Below, piece by piece: positions 1 to 8,008 of a stretch of DNA of 64,000 nt. Position 1 is the first letter of the stretch. Each line of letters starts with the position of its first letter. Origin of the DNA: Pusillimonas noertemannii. Lineage in GTDB: Bacteria > Pseudomonadota > Gammaproteobacteria > Burkholderiales > Burkholderiaceae_B. The notes below the pieces were generated by a model that saw only the letters and a program-made list of their open reading frames with translations, was not told where the DNA came from and searched no databases. The translations under genes were made by a program, and so were the position numbers. Location of the stretch: positions 59,796-123,795 of the forward strand of contig NZ_QEKO01000006.1 in the NCBI RefSeq assembly GCF_003096595.1, in the 5' to 3' direction.

Positions 1-1
1 G

Positions 2-544
2 GACGCGGCGCAGTTGCCTGGGCTGCAGTCCAAGCGCAAGAAGGTGGTGCATCCGGAGGAGATGCCCTGGGAGATGTCGCGCCAGGGCCTGCTCAAGCAT
101 CTGTTGAACGAGAAGATGAACACGCGCATGGAGTCGGTGGACGCGTACATGCAGCTGATTCCGCCGGGCAGCCGCTCGGGCAAGCACCGTCACCTGGCCG
201 AAGAGTGCGTGTACGTGCTCGAGGGCCGTGGCTACGACCTGCACCAGGACTGCGACGTTGAGATCACGGACACGTATCACTGGAAGGCGCAGGACGAGGT
301 CAAGCGCTACGAGTGGGAGGCTGGGGACGTGATCTACATTCCGCCCAATACGATCCACCAGCATTTCAATGCCGACCCTGACCGTCCGGTGCGGTTGATA
401 TCGGCGATCAACCGTATTTACGAGAAGTTCGGGCTGAACGATCTTGAGCAGATCGAAGATGCGCCGGAGTACGAACCCGGGGTGGTGCTGACGGCCGAGC
501 TGGTCGAGCAGTACATGAAGAAGAAATCCACCCAGACCGCGTAG
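2..544 (+). CDS. HQHFN-type cupin protein, 5'-truncated by the window edge
   Basis: This is the last 180 residues of a single-domain cupin. The reading frame is open from the first complete codon, so the start lies outside the window. An almost identical complete copy at 6011-6625 shows that 24 residues are missing. The visible part has the first cupin metal motif (HRH followed by a Glu pair) and the second motif ending in HQHFN, which together would bind a divalent metal. The reaction is unknown; cupins of this size are often dioxygenases, isomerases or decarboxylases. The gene lies 79 bp before the bicupin gene on the same strand, so they are probably co-transcribed. Only one base differs from the second copy within the shared 551 bp, and it is synonymous. 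Confidence 0.85.
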   Translation, partial: DAAQLPGLQSKRKKVVHPEEMPWEMSRQGLLKHLLNEKMNTRMESVDAYMQLIPPGSRSGKHRHLAEECVYVLEGRGYDLHQDCDVEITDTYHWKAQDEVKRYEWEAGDVIYIPPNTIHQHFNADPDRPVRLISAINRIYEKFGLNDLEQIEDAPEYEPGVVLTAELVEQYMKKKSTQTA

Positions 545-623
545 GCCGCGGCGGGCCGGGCGGCCTTGCGCAAGCGGGGGTGCGCCCGGCAACGATCAAT
601 CATCACACAAGCAGGAGTTTTGC

Positions 624-1739
624 ATGACCAAGAACGCTCTAGTAACCGAAGAGCTGGCGAGCAAGTTCGCTACAGAAAAAGAAACCCCGTATACGCGTTG
701 GGTCGCCAACGAGGGCCTGGACATCATCAGCGCCCACTACATTCCCAACCTGCATACGGTCGACCTGAAGCCCTGGGCGCGCCGCGGCGGAAAAGGCGTA
801 TACATCAACCATGAAGCGTCGCGCACGTCCAACGATTGCTATGTCTGCGAGATTCCCCCCGGCAAGCAGCTCGAGCCCCAGCGGCAGCTGTTCGAGGAAA
901 TGATCTATGTGCTTGACGGCCGCGGCTCGACCACGGTCTGGAACGATGCCGGCAAGCGCATCACCTTCGAATGGCAGGCCGGTTCGCTGTTCGCCATCCC
1001 GCTCAACGCCTTCTGCCAGCATTTCAACGGCTCGGGCAAGGACGCCGCCCGTTTCGTCGCCGTCACCAACGGCCCCGGCATCATCAACCTGTACGAAGAC
1101 ATCGATTTCGTCTTCGGCACCCAGTACGACTTCAAGAATCGTTTCTCGGGCGAACCCGACTACTTCGACAACAAGGGCGAGCAGAAGGGTCTGCTGCTTG
1201 AGACCAACTTCGTGGCGGACGCGATCAACCTGCCGCTCATCCAGGCCAAAGAGCGTGGCGCGGGCGGCGGCCATATCCGCTTCAACATGGCCAAGGGCTC
1301 GATGAACAGCCATATCTCGCAGTTCCCGGTGGGCACGTACAAAAAGGCCCACTGCCATGGTCCCGGCGCACACGTCATCATGATGTCGGGCACGGGCTAC
1401 AGCCTGATGTGGCAAGAGGGCGAAGAGCCGCGCCGATACGATTGGGGCGACGGCACCATGATCGTGCCGCCCAATATGTGGTACCACCAGCATTTCAACA
1501 CCGGCGCGGCGCCCGCCCGCTACCTGGCGTTCAAGCACGAGGTGGTGTCCATCCGCAATGCGCAGGGCGTACCCAAGGCGTGGATCAGCAAGCGCGTGGG
1601 CGGAGACCAGATCGACTACGCGGACGAAAGCCCCGTGGTGCGCTCCATGTTCAAGGACGCGCTGTCCGAAATCGGGCTCGAACCGCGCATGGAATCCGTG
1701 TACGAAGCAGAATTGGCCGACTTGCCTGAAAAGGTCTGA
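624..1739 (+). CDS. Two-domain cupin (bicupin) protein
   Basis: A 371-residue protein with two cupin folds, the general layout of gentisate 1,2-dioxygenase-like bicupins. The C-terminal domain has the metal ligands: HCH at residues 243-245, a His at 250 in place of the usual Glu, and HQHFN at 288-292. The N-terminal domain keeps CQHFN (131-135), but where HxH should be it reads EPQRQ (84-88), so it probably binds no metal and is structural. There is no signal peptide, so it is cytoplasmic. The RBS GCAGGAG lies 8-14 bases before the ATG. A strong hairpin terminator follows. The substrate cannot be told from sequence; a role in oxidative catabolism of an aromatic or heterocyclic acid is inference from the neighbours. 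Confidence 0.8.
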   Translation: MTKNALVTEELASKFATEKETPYTRWVANEGLDIISAHYIPNLHTVDLKPWARRGGKGVYINHEASRTSNDCYVCEIPPGKQLEPQRQLFEEMIYVLDGRGSTTVWNDAGKRITFEWQAGSLFAIPLNAFCQHFNGSGKDAARFVAVTNGPGIINLYEDIDFVFGTQYDFKNRFSGEPDYFDNKGEQKGLLLETNFVADAINLPLIQAKERGAGGGHIRFNMAKGSMNSHISQFPVGTYKKAHCHGPGAHVIMMSGTGYSLMWQEGEEPRRYDWGDGTMIVPPNMWYHQHFNTGAAPARYLAFKHEVVSIRNAQGVPKAWISKRVGGDQIDYADESPVVRSMFKDALSEIGLEPRMESVYEAELADLPEKV

Positions 1740-1752
1740 GCCGGCCCGACGT

Positions 1753-1804
1753 ATTCACGCAAAAAAGAACCACCGAGCTTTTCGGTTCTTTTTTTTGCGT
1801 GAAT
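1753..1804. terminator. Hairpin terminator, probably bidirectional
   Basis: Inverted arms at 1753-1771 and 1784-1804 pair over about 19 bp. The stem contains A6 on the left and T8 on the right, so a U-run forms in transcripts of either direction. It lies 13 bp after the bicupin stop codon and separates that unit from the porin gene. Confidence 0.85.
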
Positions 1805-1893
1805 TTAAGTGGACCGATGTTCCGCATAAAGAGACTATTTCATTGGCGTCTGGCGGACATCGATTCAACTCTACAATTCAGGGGGAGATAAAA

Positions 1894-3102
1894 ATGAAGC
1901 ACGTGAAGAAGGCAGGATTGGTCGCGGTCGTCGCGGCTTTCGGACTGCCATGGGCCGCCCAGGCGGAAACCAGCGTCACCATGTACGGCAAGCTGTATCC
2001 GCAAATCGTCTATGGCAAGGTAAGCGGCGCCAGCGATGCGGGCACCAGTTCGCTCAGCAATCAGGCCCGCCTGGACAACGCCAGCTACAGCGGCACGGGC
2101 ATGGCGTCCAGCAACTCCAAGTTCGGCCTCAAGGGCTCGGAAGACCTGGGGGGCAACCTGAAGGCCATCTTCCAGCTCGAGATGAACGTCGGTGTCAATG
2201 ACGGCAGCGGCGGGTCGAGCTCGTCGATGTGGAACCGCAATACCTTTGTGGGCCTGCAGGGCGACCTGGGTACCATCAAGTTCGGCCAGATGGACACGCC
2301 GTACAAGGAATTGGGCGACAGCCTGAGCTTCCTGGGCGTGTCGAGCGGCAACTTCGTGGCCAACAGCACCATCTTGTCCAAGCACGGATTCGGCACCAGC
2401 TCGGCGTCCAGCTTCCACTTGCGGCGCAGCAACGCCATTACCTACGAATCGCCCAAGGTCAACGGCTTCCAGTTCCTGGCGCAGTACTCCAAGAACACGC
2501 CCGATTTCACGGCCGACGACCCCAAGCCCTGGGTGTTCTCGACAGGCGTACTCTACGAGCAGGGGCCCTTGTACCTGGCGCTGGCTTATGAATACCACAA
2601 GAACCTGTACGGCGGTTCGCGCAACATGCCCACGTCCGCCCAGCGCGACCTCACCGGCAAAGAGGCCAAGGACTCGGCGGTGCGCGTGACGGCGGGCTAC
2701 CGCTTTACCAAGAGCACCCGGGCCGAAGCCAACTTCGCCCACCTTCGGCTGAAGGAATCGGGCGGGCCGGTCGGCGACTTCGAGAGCTACCGGCACAACA
2801 CCTGGTCGCTGAACATCCAGCACAAGATAGGCGCAGCCACGCTGCAGGCTTCCTACGCCCAGGCAACGGCCGGCTCGTGCACCCTGGTGGGCGATGTCGA
2901 GTGCAGCACCTCGGGCCTGCAGGGTCGCCAGTTCAACATCGGTGCTTCGTATGCGCTGTCCAAGCGCACCTTCGTGTATGCCATCGCCTCGAAGCTGATC
3001 AACGGCGAATCCGCGCGCTTCAACACCCTGAGCCTGGATGGCGACATCAGCCCGGGAGCGGACATCACCCAGGTGGCCGTGGGCCTGGCGCACAGCTTCT
3101 GA
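1894..3102 (+). CDS. Gram-negative general porin
   Basis: A 402-residue outer-membrane porin of the trimeric betaproteobacterial type (Porin_4 family). It starts with a classical signal peptide of 24 residues ending AAQA, followed by ETSVTMYGKLYPQIVYGK, typical of the first beta strand. The middle contains the usual NTFVGLQGDLGTIKFGQMDTPYK segment, shown here in parts: NTFVGLQG then GTIKFGQMD. The protein ends in Phe, as needed for BAM-dependent assembly. I chose the ATG at 1894 because it has the RBS GGGGGAG 7 bases upstream and gives the signal peptide; the frame extends further upstream without coding character. It heads the run of solute-binding protein genes, so it may pass their substrate across the outer membrane. 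Confidence 0.93.
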   Translation: MKHVKKAGLVAVVAAFGLPWAAQAETSVTMYGKLYPQIVYGKVSGASDAGTSSLSNQARLDNASYSGTGMASSNSKFGLKGSEDLGGNLKAIFQLEMNVGVNDGSGGSSSSMWNRNTFVGLQGDLGTIKFGQMDTPYKELGDSLSFLGVSSGNFVANSTILSKHGFGTSSASSFHLRRSNAITYESPKVNGFQFLAQYSKNTPDFTADDPKPWVFSTGVLYEQGPLYLALAYEYHKNLYGGSRNMPTSAQRDLTGKEAKDSAVRVTAGYRFTKSTRAEANFAHLRLKESGGPVGDFESYRHNTWSLNIQHKIGAATLQASYAQATAGSCTLVGDVECSTSGLQGRQFNIGASYALSKRTFVYAIASKLINGESARFNTLSLDGDISPGADITQVAVGLAHSF

Positions 3103-3144
3103 CCGGCCGGCGCTTCTAACCGATATCTATAGGAAGGATGAGCC

Positions 3145-4242
3145 ATGGACCATCAATCGGGTAGCAAGAGCCCGCGGCGCGGTCCGCGCCGCGGATTCCT
3201 GAGGACAGTATTGTCGGTGGCGATGCTGGCGGCGGGCCTGGGCGCGGCGCCAGCCGCCATGGCTCAATCGGCCGGCATCGCGTCGATGGCCGATTATTCC
3301 GGCCCCGATCGACAGCAGAAACTGGAAGAAGCGGCCCGCAAGGAGGGCGAGCTGCTGATCTACACCTCGGCCACCGTCGAGGACATGACGGTGCTGATCG
3401 ACGCCTTCGAGAAGAAGTACGGCATCAAGGCGAGGCTGTGGCGGGCCGGCGGAGAGAAGGTCACCCAGCGCACGCTGACCGAGGCGCGCGCCGGCCGCAA
3501 CGAAGTGGACATCCTCGAAACCGACGGCATAGAGCTGGAGGCCCTGCATCGCGAGGGCGCCCTGCAGCCGGTCAAGTCGCCGTACCAGGCCGACCTGATG
3601 GAGGGGGCGGTGCGTCCGCACGGCGATTGGACCGCCACCCGCCTGAACGTCTTCGCCATGGCCTACAACACCGACCTCGTCAAGAAGGAAGAGCTGCCCA
3701 AGACATACGAAGACCTGCTCGACCCGCGCTGGAAGGGCAGGCTGGGCATCGAGGCCGAAGACCTGGACTGGTTCGCCACGGTGGTGGGCGAGCTGGGCGA
3801 GGAAAAAGGCCTGCGGCTGTTCCGCGACATCGTCGAGAAGAACGGCATTTCGGTGCGCAAGGGCCACACCTTGTTGACCAATCTGGTCGCCTCCGGTGAA
3901 GTGCCCCTGGCCCTGACGGTGTACAACTACAAGGCGGAGCAGCTCAAGAACAAGGGTGCGCCACTGGACTGGTTCACCATCGACCCGGCCATTGTCCGGG
4001 CCAACGGGGTCGCGCTGGCCAAGGGTGCACCTCACCCGAACGCCGCGCTGCTGTTCTTCGACTTCCTGCTTACCGACGGCCAGCGCATACTTCTGGAGCG
4101 CAATTTCGTCACCACCAGCAAGAAGGCCCAGTCCAAGCTGAACCAGATGCCCATGAAGTTCGTGGACCCCGCGGTGGTACTGGACGAGAACGCGAAGTGG
4201 GCCAAGCTTTACGACGAAATCTTCACCAAGCGGTCTAGATAA
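3145..4242 (+). CDS. Periplasmic solute-binding protein, iron(III)/family-1 type
   Basis: A 365-residue extracellular solute-binding protein. The N-terminus carries RRGFLRT followed by a hydrophobic stretch ending AMAQ, which fits a Tat-type signal. The mature part has the two-lobed binding-protein pattern seen in FbpA-like ABC proteins: ELLIYTSAT near the N-terminus, then LWRAG, VFAMAYNTD, DLLDPRWKGRLGI and SVRKGHTLLTNLVASGEVPL. No Tyr-Tyr iron motif is obvious, so the ligand is probably organic. It is followed 25 bp later by a close paralogue. No ABC permease or ATPase gene lies nearby, so it either shares a transporter encoded elsewhere or acts alone. RBS AGGAAGG precedes the start. Confidence 0.85.
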   Translation: MDHQSGSKSPRRGPRRGFLRTVLSVAMLAAGLGAAPAAMAQSAGIASMADYSGPDRQQKLEEAARKEGELLIYTSATVEDMTVLIDAFEKKYGIKARLWRAGGEKVTQRTLTEARAGRNEVDILETDGIELEALHREGALQPVKSPYQADLMEGAVRPHGDWTATRLNVFAMAYNTDLVKKEELPKTYEDLLDPRWKGRLGIEAEDLDWFATVVGELGEEKGLRLFRDIVEKNGISVRKGHTLLTNLVASGEVPLALTVYNYKAEQLKNKGAPLDWFTIDPAIVRANGVALAKGAPHPNAALLFFDFLLTDGQRILLERNFVTTSKKAQSKLNQMPMKFVDPAVVLDENAKWAKLYDEIFTKRSR

Positions 4243-4267
4243 AACTTTTAATTTGTTGGAAGACATC

Positions 4268-5380
4268 ATGATCATGAAATCGACTCCCCTCACATACTCG
4301 CGACCCGCGGCCGGCGCCGGCCGGCGGCATGCCCTGAAGGCCCTCTCGGCCTCGCTGCTGCTGGGCACCGCTTTATCGATGGGGGCCGGGGGAGCCTGGG
4401 CGCAGGAATCGCCCCAGGCGGCGATAGCGGGCCATACGGGTCCGGATCGCGAGCAGTTCCTGGCCAAGGGCGCCAAAGAAGAAGGCCAACTGATGATCTA
4501 CACCTCGGCGCCTGTCGACGACATGGCCGCCTTGGCCAAGGCTTTCGAAGAGAAGTACGGCGTAAAGGTGCGGATGTGGCGCGCGGGCTCCGAGAAAGTG
4601 CTGCAGCGTACCGTGACCGAAGGCCACGCCGGGCGCTTCGATGTCGATATCGTGGAAACGAACGGCCCCGAGCTCGAAGCCCTGCACCGCGAAGGCCTGC
4701 TGCAAGAAGTGAAGTCGCCCTACCTGGCCGACCTCATCCCCGAGGCGATTCTGCCGCACAAGGAGTGGATCAGCACCCGCCTCAACATCTTTGCGGCCGC
4801 CTACAACACCAATCTCATCAAGAAAGAGGACGTGCCCGGCTCGTATGAAGAGCTGCTCGACCCCAAATGGAAGGGCAAACTGGGCATCGAGGCCGAAGAC
4901 GCCGACTGGTTCGCCGGTGTGGTCAAGAACATGGGCGAAGAGAAAGGCCTGCAACTGTTCCGCGACATTGTTGAAAAGAACGGCATCTCGGTGCGCAAGG
5001 GCCATACCCTGCTGACCAACCTGGTGGCTTCGGGCGAAGTGCCCATGGCGCTGACGGTATACAACTACAAGGCCGAGCAGCTCAAGAACAAGGGTGCCCC
5101 GCTCGAGTGGTTCACCTTCAACCCGGCCATCGCGCGCCCCAACGGCGTGGCCATGACCAAGAAGGCTCCCCATCCGCATGCCGCGGCACTGTTCTTCGAC
5201 TTCATGCTGAGCGATGCGCAAGAGATCCTGCTCAAGCGCGACTTCGTGCCCACCAGCACCAAGGTCGAGACCAACCTGAACAAGATGCCCATCAAGTTCG
5301 TCGATCCGAGCGTGATTCTGGACGAGAACCAGAAGTGGACCGGCCTGTACGAGGAAATCTTCACTCGGCAATCCAAGTGA
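4268..5380 (+). CDS. Periplasmic solute-binding protein, paralogue of the preceding gene
   Basis: A 370-residue binding protein, clearly a tandem duplicate of the gene before it: long stretches such as SVRKGHTLLTNLVASGEVP and ALTVYNYKAEQLKNKGAPL are the same. The N-terminus has RRHALKAL before a hydrophobic segment ending GAWAQ, possibly a Tat or Sec signal. The frame continues to a TTG at 4253, but GGAAGA at 4257-4262 is well placed for the ATG at 4268. It lies between another binding protein and a cupin gene with short gaps, so the genes are probably one operon. Two retained paralogues suggest related but different ligands. Confidence 0.85.
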   Translation: MIMKSTPLTYSRPAAGAGRRHALKALSASLLLGTALSMGAGGAWAQESPQAAIAGHTGPDREQFLAKGAKEEGQLMIYTSAPVDDMAALAKAFEEKYGVKVRMWRAGSEKVLQRTVTEGHAGRFDVDIVETNGPELEALHREGLLQEVKSPYLADLIPEAILPHKEWISTRLNIFAAAYNTNLIKKEDVPGSYEELLDPKWKGKLGIEAEDADWFAGVVKNMGEEKGLQLFRDIVEKNGISVRKGHTLLTNLVASGEVPMALTVYNYKAEQLKNKGAPLEWFTFNPAIARPNGVAMTKKAPHPHAAALFFDFMLSDAQEILLKRDFVPTSTKVETNLNKMPIKFVDPSVILDENQKWTGLYEEIFTRQSK

Positions 5381-5406
5381 GCCAAGTTTTTTTATAAGGA
5401 AGCACC

Positions 5407-5961
5407 ATGGGAAAGGAATCTCATTACAACAGCAAGCGTGATCGCGTGTTCCTGCGCGCCATTGCCGGCCCCTACAACCTGAAGGACGAACTGGACCGGC
5501 TGCGTGCCATGCCCCGCGTGATCAAGGGCAAAGAGCTGCTGTTCAACGACGGCCCGCAATCGTACAGCAAGCATTTTGTGGAACCGGAAGACGGCTTGAC
5601 CCAGACGCTGCATATCCACCTTGAAGAATATGCACCGGGCGGCCGCACCCAGAAGCACGGCCACGTGAACGAGGCGGCCTTCTACATTCTCGATGGCGTG
5701 GGCTACGAGATCCACGACGGCATCCGCTACGACTGGAAGGCGGGCGACGTGGCCATCGTGCACAACAATTGCGTGCACCAGCATTTCAATGCCGACCCCG
5801 AAAAGCCGGCCCGCGCCCTGGTCATGAAGCCCAAGCCCATGATGATGTTCATGAACCTGCTCTTCCAGAAACAGGTAATTCCCCGCCCCACCGAGCCGGC
5901 CCCCGGCGCCGAGGGCTTCGAGCCGCGCCACTTCGACGAAAACTACAACCATCCGGACTGA
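5407..5961 (+). CDS. HQHFN-type single-domain cupin protein
   Basis: A 184-residue cytoplasmic cupin. Motif 1 is seen as GGRTQKHGHVNEAAFYILDG (metal ligands H84, H86, E89) and motif 2 as GDVAIVHNNCVHQHFN (H126, HQHFN at 124-128). It is a paralogue of the cupin at 23656-24204 on the other strand, sharing almost all of the central 120 residues, and a more distant relative of the 204-residue cupin that follows. RBS AAGGAAG lies 4 bases before the start. The reaction is unknown. Placement between binding-protein and cupin genes argues for a catabolic enzyme acting on the imported compound. Confidence 0.82.
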   Translation: MGKESHYNSKRDRVFLRAIAGPYNLKDELDRLRAMPRVIKGKELLFNDGPQSYSKHFVEPEDGLTQTLHIHLEEYAPGGRTQKHGHVNEAAFYILDGVGYEIHDGIRYDWKAGDVAIVHNNCVHQHFNADPEKPARALVMKPKPMMMFMNLLFQKQVIPRPTEPAPGAEGFEPRHFDENYNHPD

Positions 5962-6010
5962 TTCCGGGGCTTTCTTCGAACCGCTCAGATCACATTAAAG
6001 GAGTAAACGC

Positions 6011-6625
6011 ATGGCATGGGGAGAATCCAAGGCCTGGTTGGCCGGAGAGCTGAACCAGGGTCTTTATCAGGATTTGCTTGAAGACGCGGCGCAGTTGCCT
6101 GGGCTGCAGTCCAAGCGCAAGAAGGTGGTGCATCCGGAGGAGATGCCCTGGGAGATGTCGCGCCAGGGCCTGCTCAAGCATCTGTTGAACGAGAAGATGA
6201 ACACGCGCATGGAGTCGGTGGACGCGTACATGCAGCTGATTCCGCCGGGCAGCCGCTCGGGCAAGCACCGTCACCTGGCCGAAGAGTGCGTGTACGTGCT
6301 CGAGGGCCGTGGCTACGACCTGCACCAGGACTGCGACGTTGAGATCACGGACACGTATCACTGGAAGGCGCAGGACGAGGTCAAGCGCTACGAGTGGGAG
6401 GCTGGGGACGTGATCTACATTCCGCCCAATACGATCCACCAGCATTTCAATGCCGACCCTGACCGTCCGGTGCGGTTGATATCGGCGATCAACCGTATTT
6501 ACGAGAAGTTCGGGCTGAACGATCTTGAGCAGATCGAAGATGCGCCGGAGTACGAACCCGGGGTGGTGCTGACGGCCGAGCTGGTCGAGCAGTACATGAA
6601 GAAGAAGTCCACCCAGACCGCGTAG
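6011..6625 (+). CDS. HQHFN-type cupin protein, complete second copy
   Basis: A 204-residue cupin, the complete version of the gene cut at the left edge. Metal ligands are HRH at 86-88 with a Glu pair at 91-92, and H145 in HQHFN (143-147). RBS AAAGGAG precedes the ATG by 8 bases. Bases 6083-6633 match 2-552 with a single difference, while the flanks differ, so the duplication is recent or kept uniform by gene conversion. A short GC hairpin at 6654-6670 follows the stop but lacks a T-run. Confidence 0.85.
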   Translation: MAWGESKAWLAGELNQGLYQDLLEDAAQLPGLQSKRKKVVHPEEMPWEMSRQGLLKHLLNEKMNTRMESVDAYMQLIPPGSRSGKHRHLAEECVYVLEGRGYDLHQDCDVEITDTYHWKAQDEVKRYEWEAGDVIYIPPNTIHQHFNADPDRPVRLISAINRIYEKFGLNDLEQIEDAPEYEPGVVLTAELVEQYMKKKSTQTA

Positions 6626-6633
6626 GCCGCGGC
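6083..6633 (+). repeat. 551-bp direct repeat, second copy (first copy 2-552)
   Basis: Identical to 2-552 except A526 versus G6607, a silent Lys codon change. Similarity stops abruptly 8 bases after the stop codon; upstream, the first copy runs out of the window after one further base, which already differs (G1 versus A6082, also silent). The two copies are 6,081 bp apart in the same orientation. They flank the porin, binding-protein and cupin genes, so recombination between them could delete or amplify that block. Confidence 0.95.
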
Positions 6634-6727
6634 AGGGCATCGGGGGCCGTCGAGCCCGCCTCCGGCGGGCCGGCGCGCAGCGCGCGAGGGGCTGGCAAGC
6701 TCGGGCCTTTCGTGCTAATTTATCCAA

Positions 6728-6750
6728 TATAAAGAACATTGTTCTTTATA
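6728..6750. promoter_or_regulatory. Perfect palindromic operator, IclR-like box
   Basis: Arms TATAAAGAACA and its exact complement are separated by one base. A third half-site GAAC follows at 6754-6757. The block from 6721 resembles the block from 25671 base for base over about 40 positions. It lies 136 bp before the solute-binding protein gene at 6886 and probably controls it. No regulator for it is encoded in this window. Confidence 0.65.
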
Positions 6751-6885
6751 ACAGAACAATAATCGTAGCCAGCGGACGGGCAGACACGCCCGAAGCGCGC
6801 GGGTCTTCAGGCGCCGTGCCGTCGCGTCGACGGCACGCCCCGGCCCGCGGGTCTGGCCCGCCAGCGGATACGAGAAGGAGCAGAC

Positions 6886-7929
6886 ATGAGCAGTTTCGGT
6901 TTTACACGCTGTCTGGCCGCCGCGCTGATGTCGGTGGCGCTGGCCGCGCCGGCTTTTGCCCAGCCCTTGCTTGAATACCAGGGAGCCGACCGCAGCGAAA
7001 AAATCGTCCAGGCGGCCAAGGAAGAAGGCGAACTCACCCTGTACACGTCCATCGCCGAAAAAGACATTCCTCCGCTGATCAAGCCGTTCGAAGAAAAGTA
7101 CGGCATCAAGATCAAGATATGGCGCGCGGGCACCGACAAGGTCTTGCAGCGCACCCTTACCGAGGCCCAGGCCGGCCGGCACGACGTCGACGCCATCCAT
7201 ATCAGTGCGCCCGAAATGGAGGCCCTGAGCCAGGAAAAAGTGCTGCAGCCCGTCAAGTCTCCCTTGTTTGAACAATTGCTGCCCAAGGCCGTGCCCGACC
7301 ATCGCGAATGGGCGGCCACCATGCTGACGGTGTTCGTACAGGCCTACAACACCGACCGCATCAAGAAAGAAGATCTGCCCCAAAGCTTTGAAGACCTGAA
7401 AGACCCCAAATGGAAGGGCAAGCTGGGCATCGAGACCGAGGACTTCGACTGGTTCGCCGCCGTGGTCACCGCCCTGGGCGAAGAAAAAGGCGTGCAGCTG
7501 TTTCGCGACATCGTGGCCACCAACGGCATTTCGGTGCGCAAGGGGCACTCGTTGCTGACCAATATGGTGGTTGCGGGTGAAGTGCCCCTGGGGCTTACCG
7601 TGTACAACTACATGCCCGAGGCCGCCAAGAAGCGCGGCGCTCCCATAGACTGGTTCACGATCGATCCGGTCGTGGCCCGCGCCAATGGCATAGGCATTAC
7701 CCGCAACGCCAAGCACCCCAATGCCGCGCTGCTGTTCTACGACTACATGCTCTCCCAGGACGCGCAGCGCATCCTGGCTTCACTGAGCTACGTGCCGTCC
7801 AACACCCAGGTCGAGTCACCCCTGAAGGGCATGGAGCTTACGCTGATCGATCCCGAAGTATCGCTGAGCGGCATGGCCAAATGGAGCCAGCTGTATGACC
7901 AGGTCATCGTGAGCCAGGGGCGCCGATGA
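6886..7929 (+). CDS. Periplasmic solute-binding protein, iron(III)/family-1 type
   Basis: A 347-residue binding protein, third member of the local family. The signal peptide ends PAFAQ (residue 25). Shared landmarks are GELTLYTSIA, IWRAGTDKVLQRTLTEAQAG, VFVQAYNTD, DLKDPKWKGKLGI and ISVRKGHSLLTNMVVAGEVP. It is more divergent than the pair at 3145 and 4268. RBS GAAGGAG is 6 bases before the ATG. It starts a new transcription unit with its own operator at 6728-6750 and a leader containing an 8-bp hairpin (6816-6836). The MFS transporter gene follows 79 bp later, so two kinds of uptake system may serve related compounds. Confidence 0.85.
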   Translation: MSSFGFTRCLAAALMSVALAAPAFAQPLLEYQGADRSEKIVQAAKEEGELTLYTSIAEKDIPPLIKPFEEKYGIKIKIWRAGTDKVLQRTLTEAQAGRHDVDAIHISAPEMEALSQEKVLQPVKSPLFEQLLPKAVPDHREWAATMLTVFVQAYNTDRIKKEDLPQSFEDLKDPKWKGKLGIETEDFDWFAAVVTALGEEKGVQLFRDIVATNGISVRKGHSLLTNMVVAGEVPLGLTVYNYMPEAAKKRGAPIDWFTIDPVVARANGIGITRNAKHPNAALLFYDYMLSQDAQRILASLSYVPSNTQVESPLKGMELTLIDPEVSLSGMAKWSQLYDQVIVSQGRR

Positions 7930-8008
7930 AGGAAGCACGCAGGCTTCGGGGCCGCCGGACCGGAGCCCCGCGCGGTATAGAGACACAACTTCCCTGCAAG
8001 GAAACGCC

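Noticed and set aside
639-1538. Long open frames antisense to the bicupin, porin, binding-protein and transporter genes (also 1840-3093, 3127-4476, 10496-11683, 20547-22073 and others)
   Set aside because: They are mirror frames produced by GC-rich codon bias in real genes on the other strand; none has an RBS, domain or family motif.
1558-1893. Longer N-terminus for the porin
   Set aside because: It overlaps the end of the bicupin gene and the terminator; the ATG at 1894 has the RBS and signal peptide.
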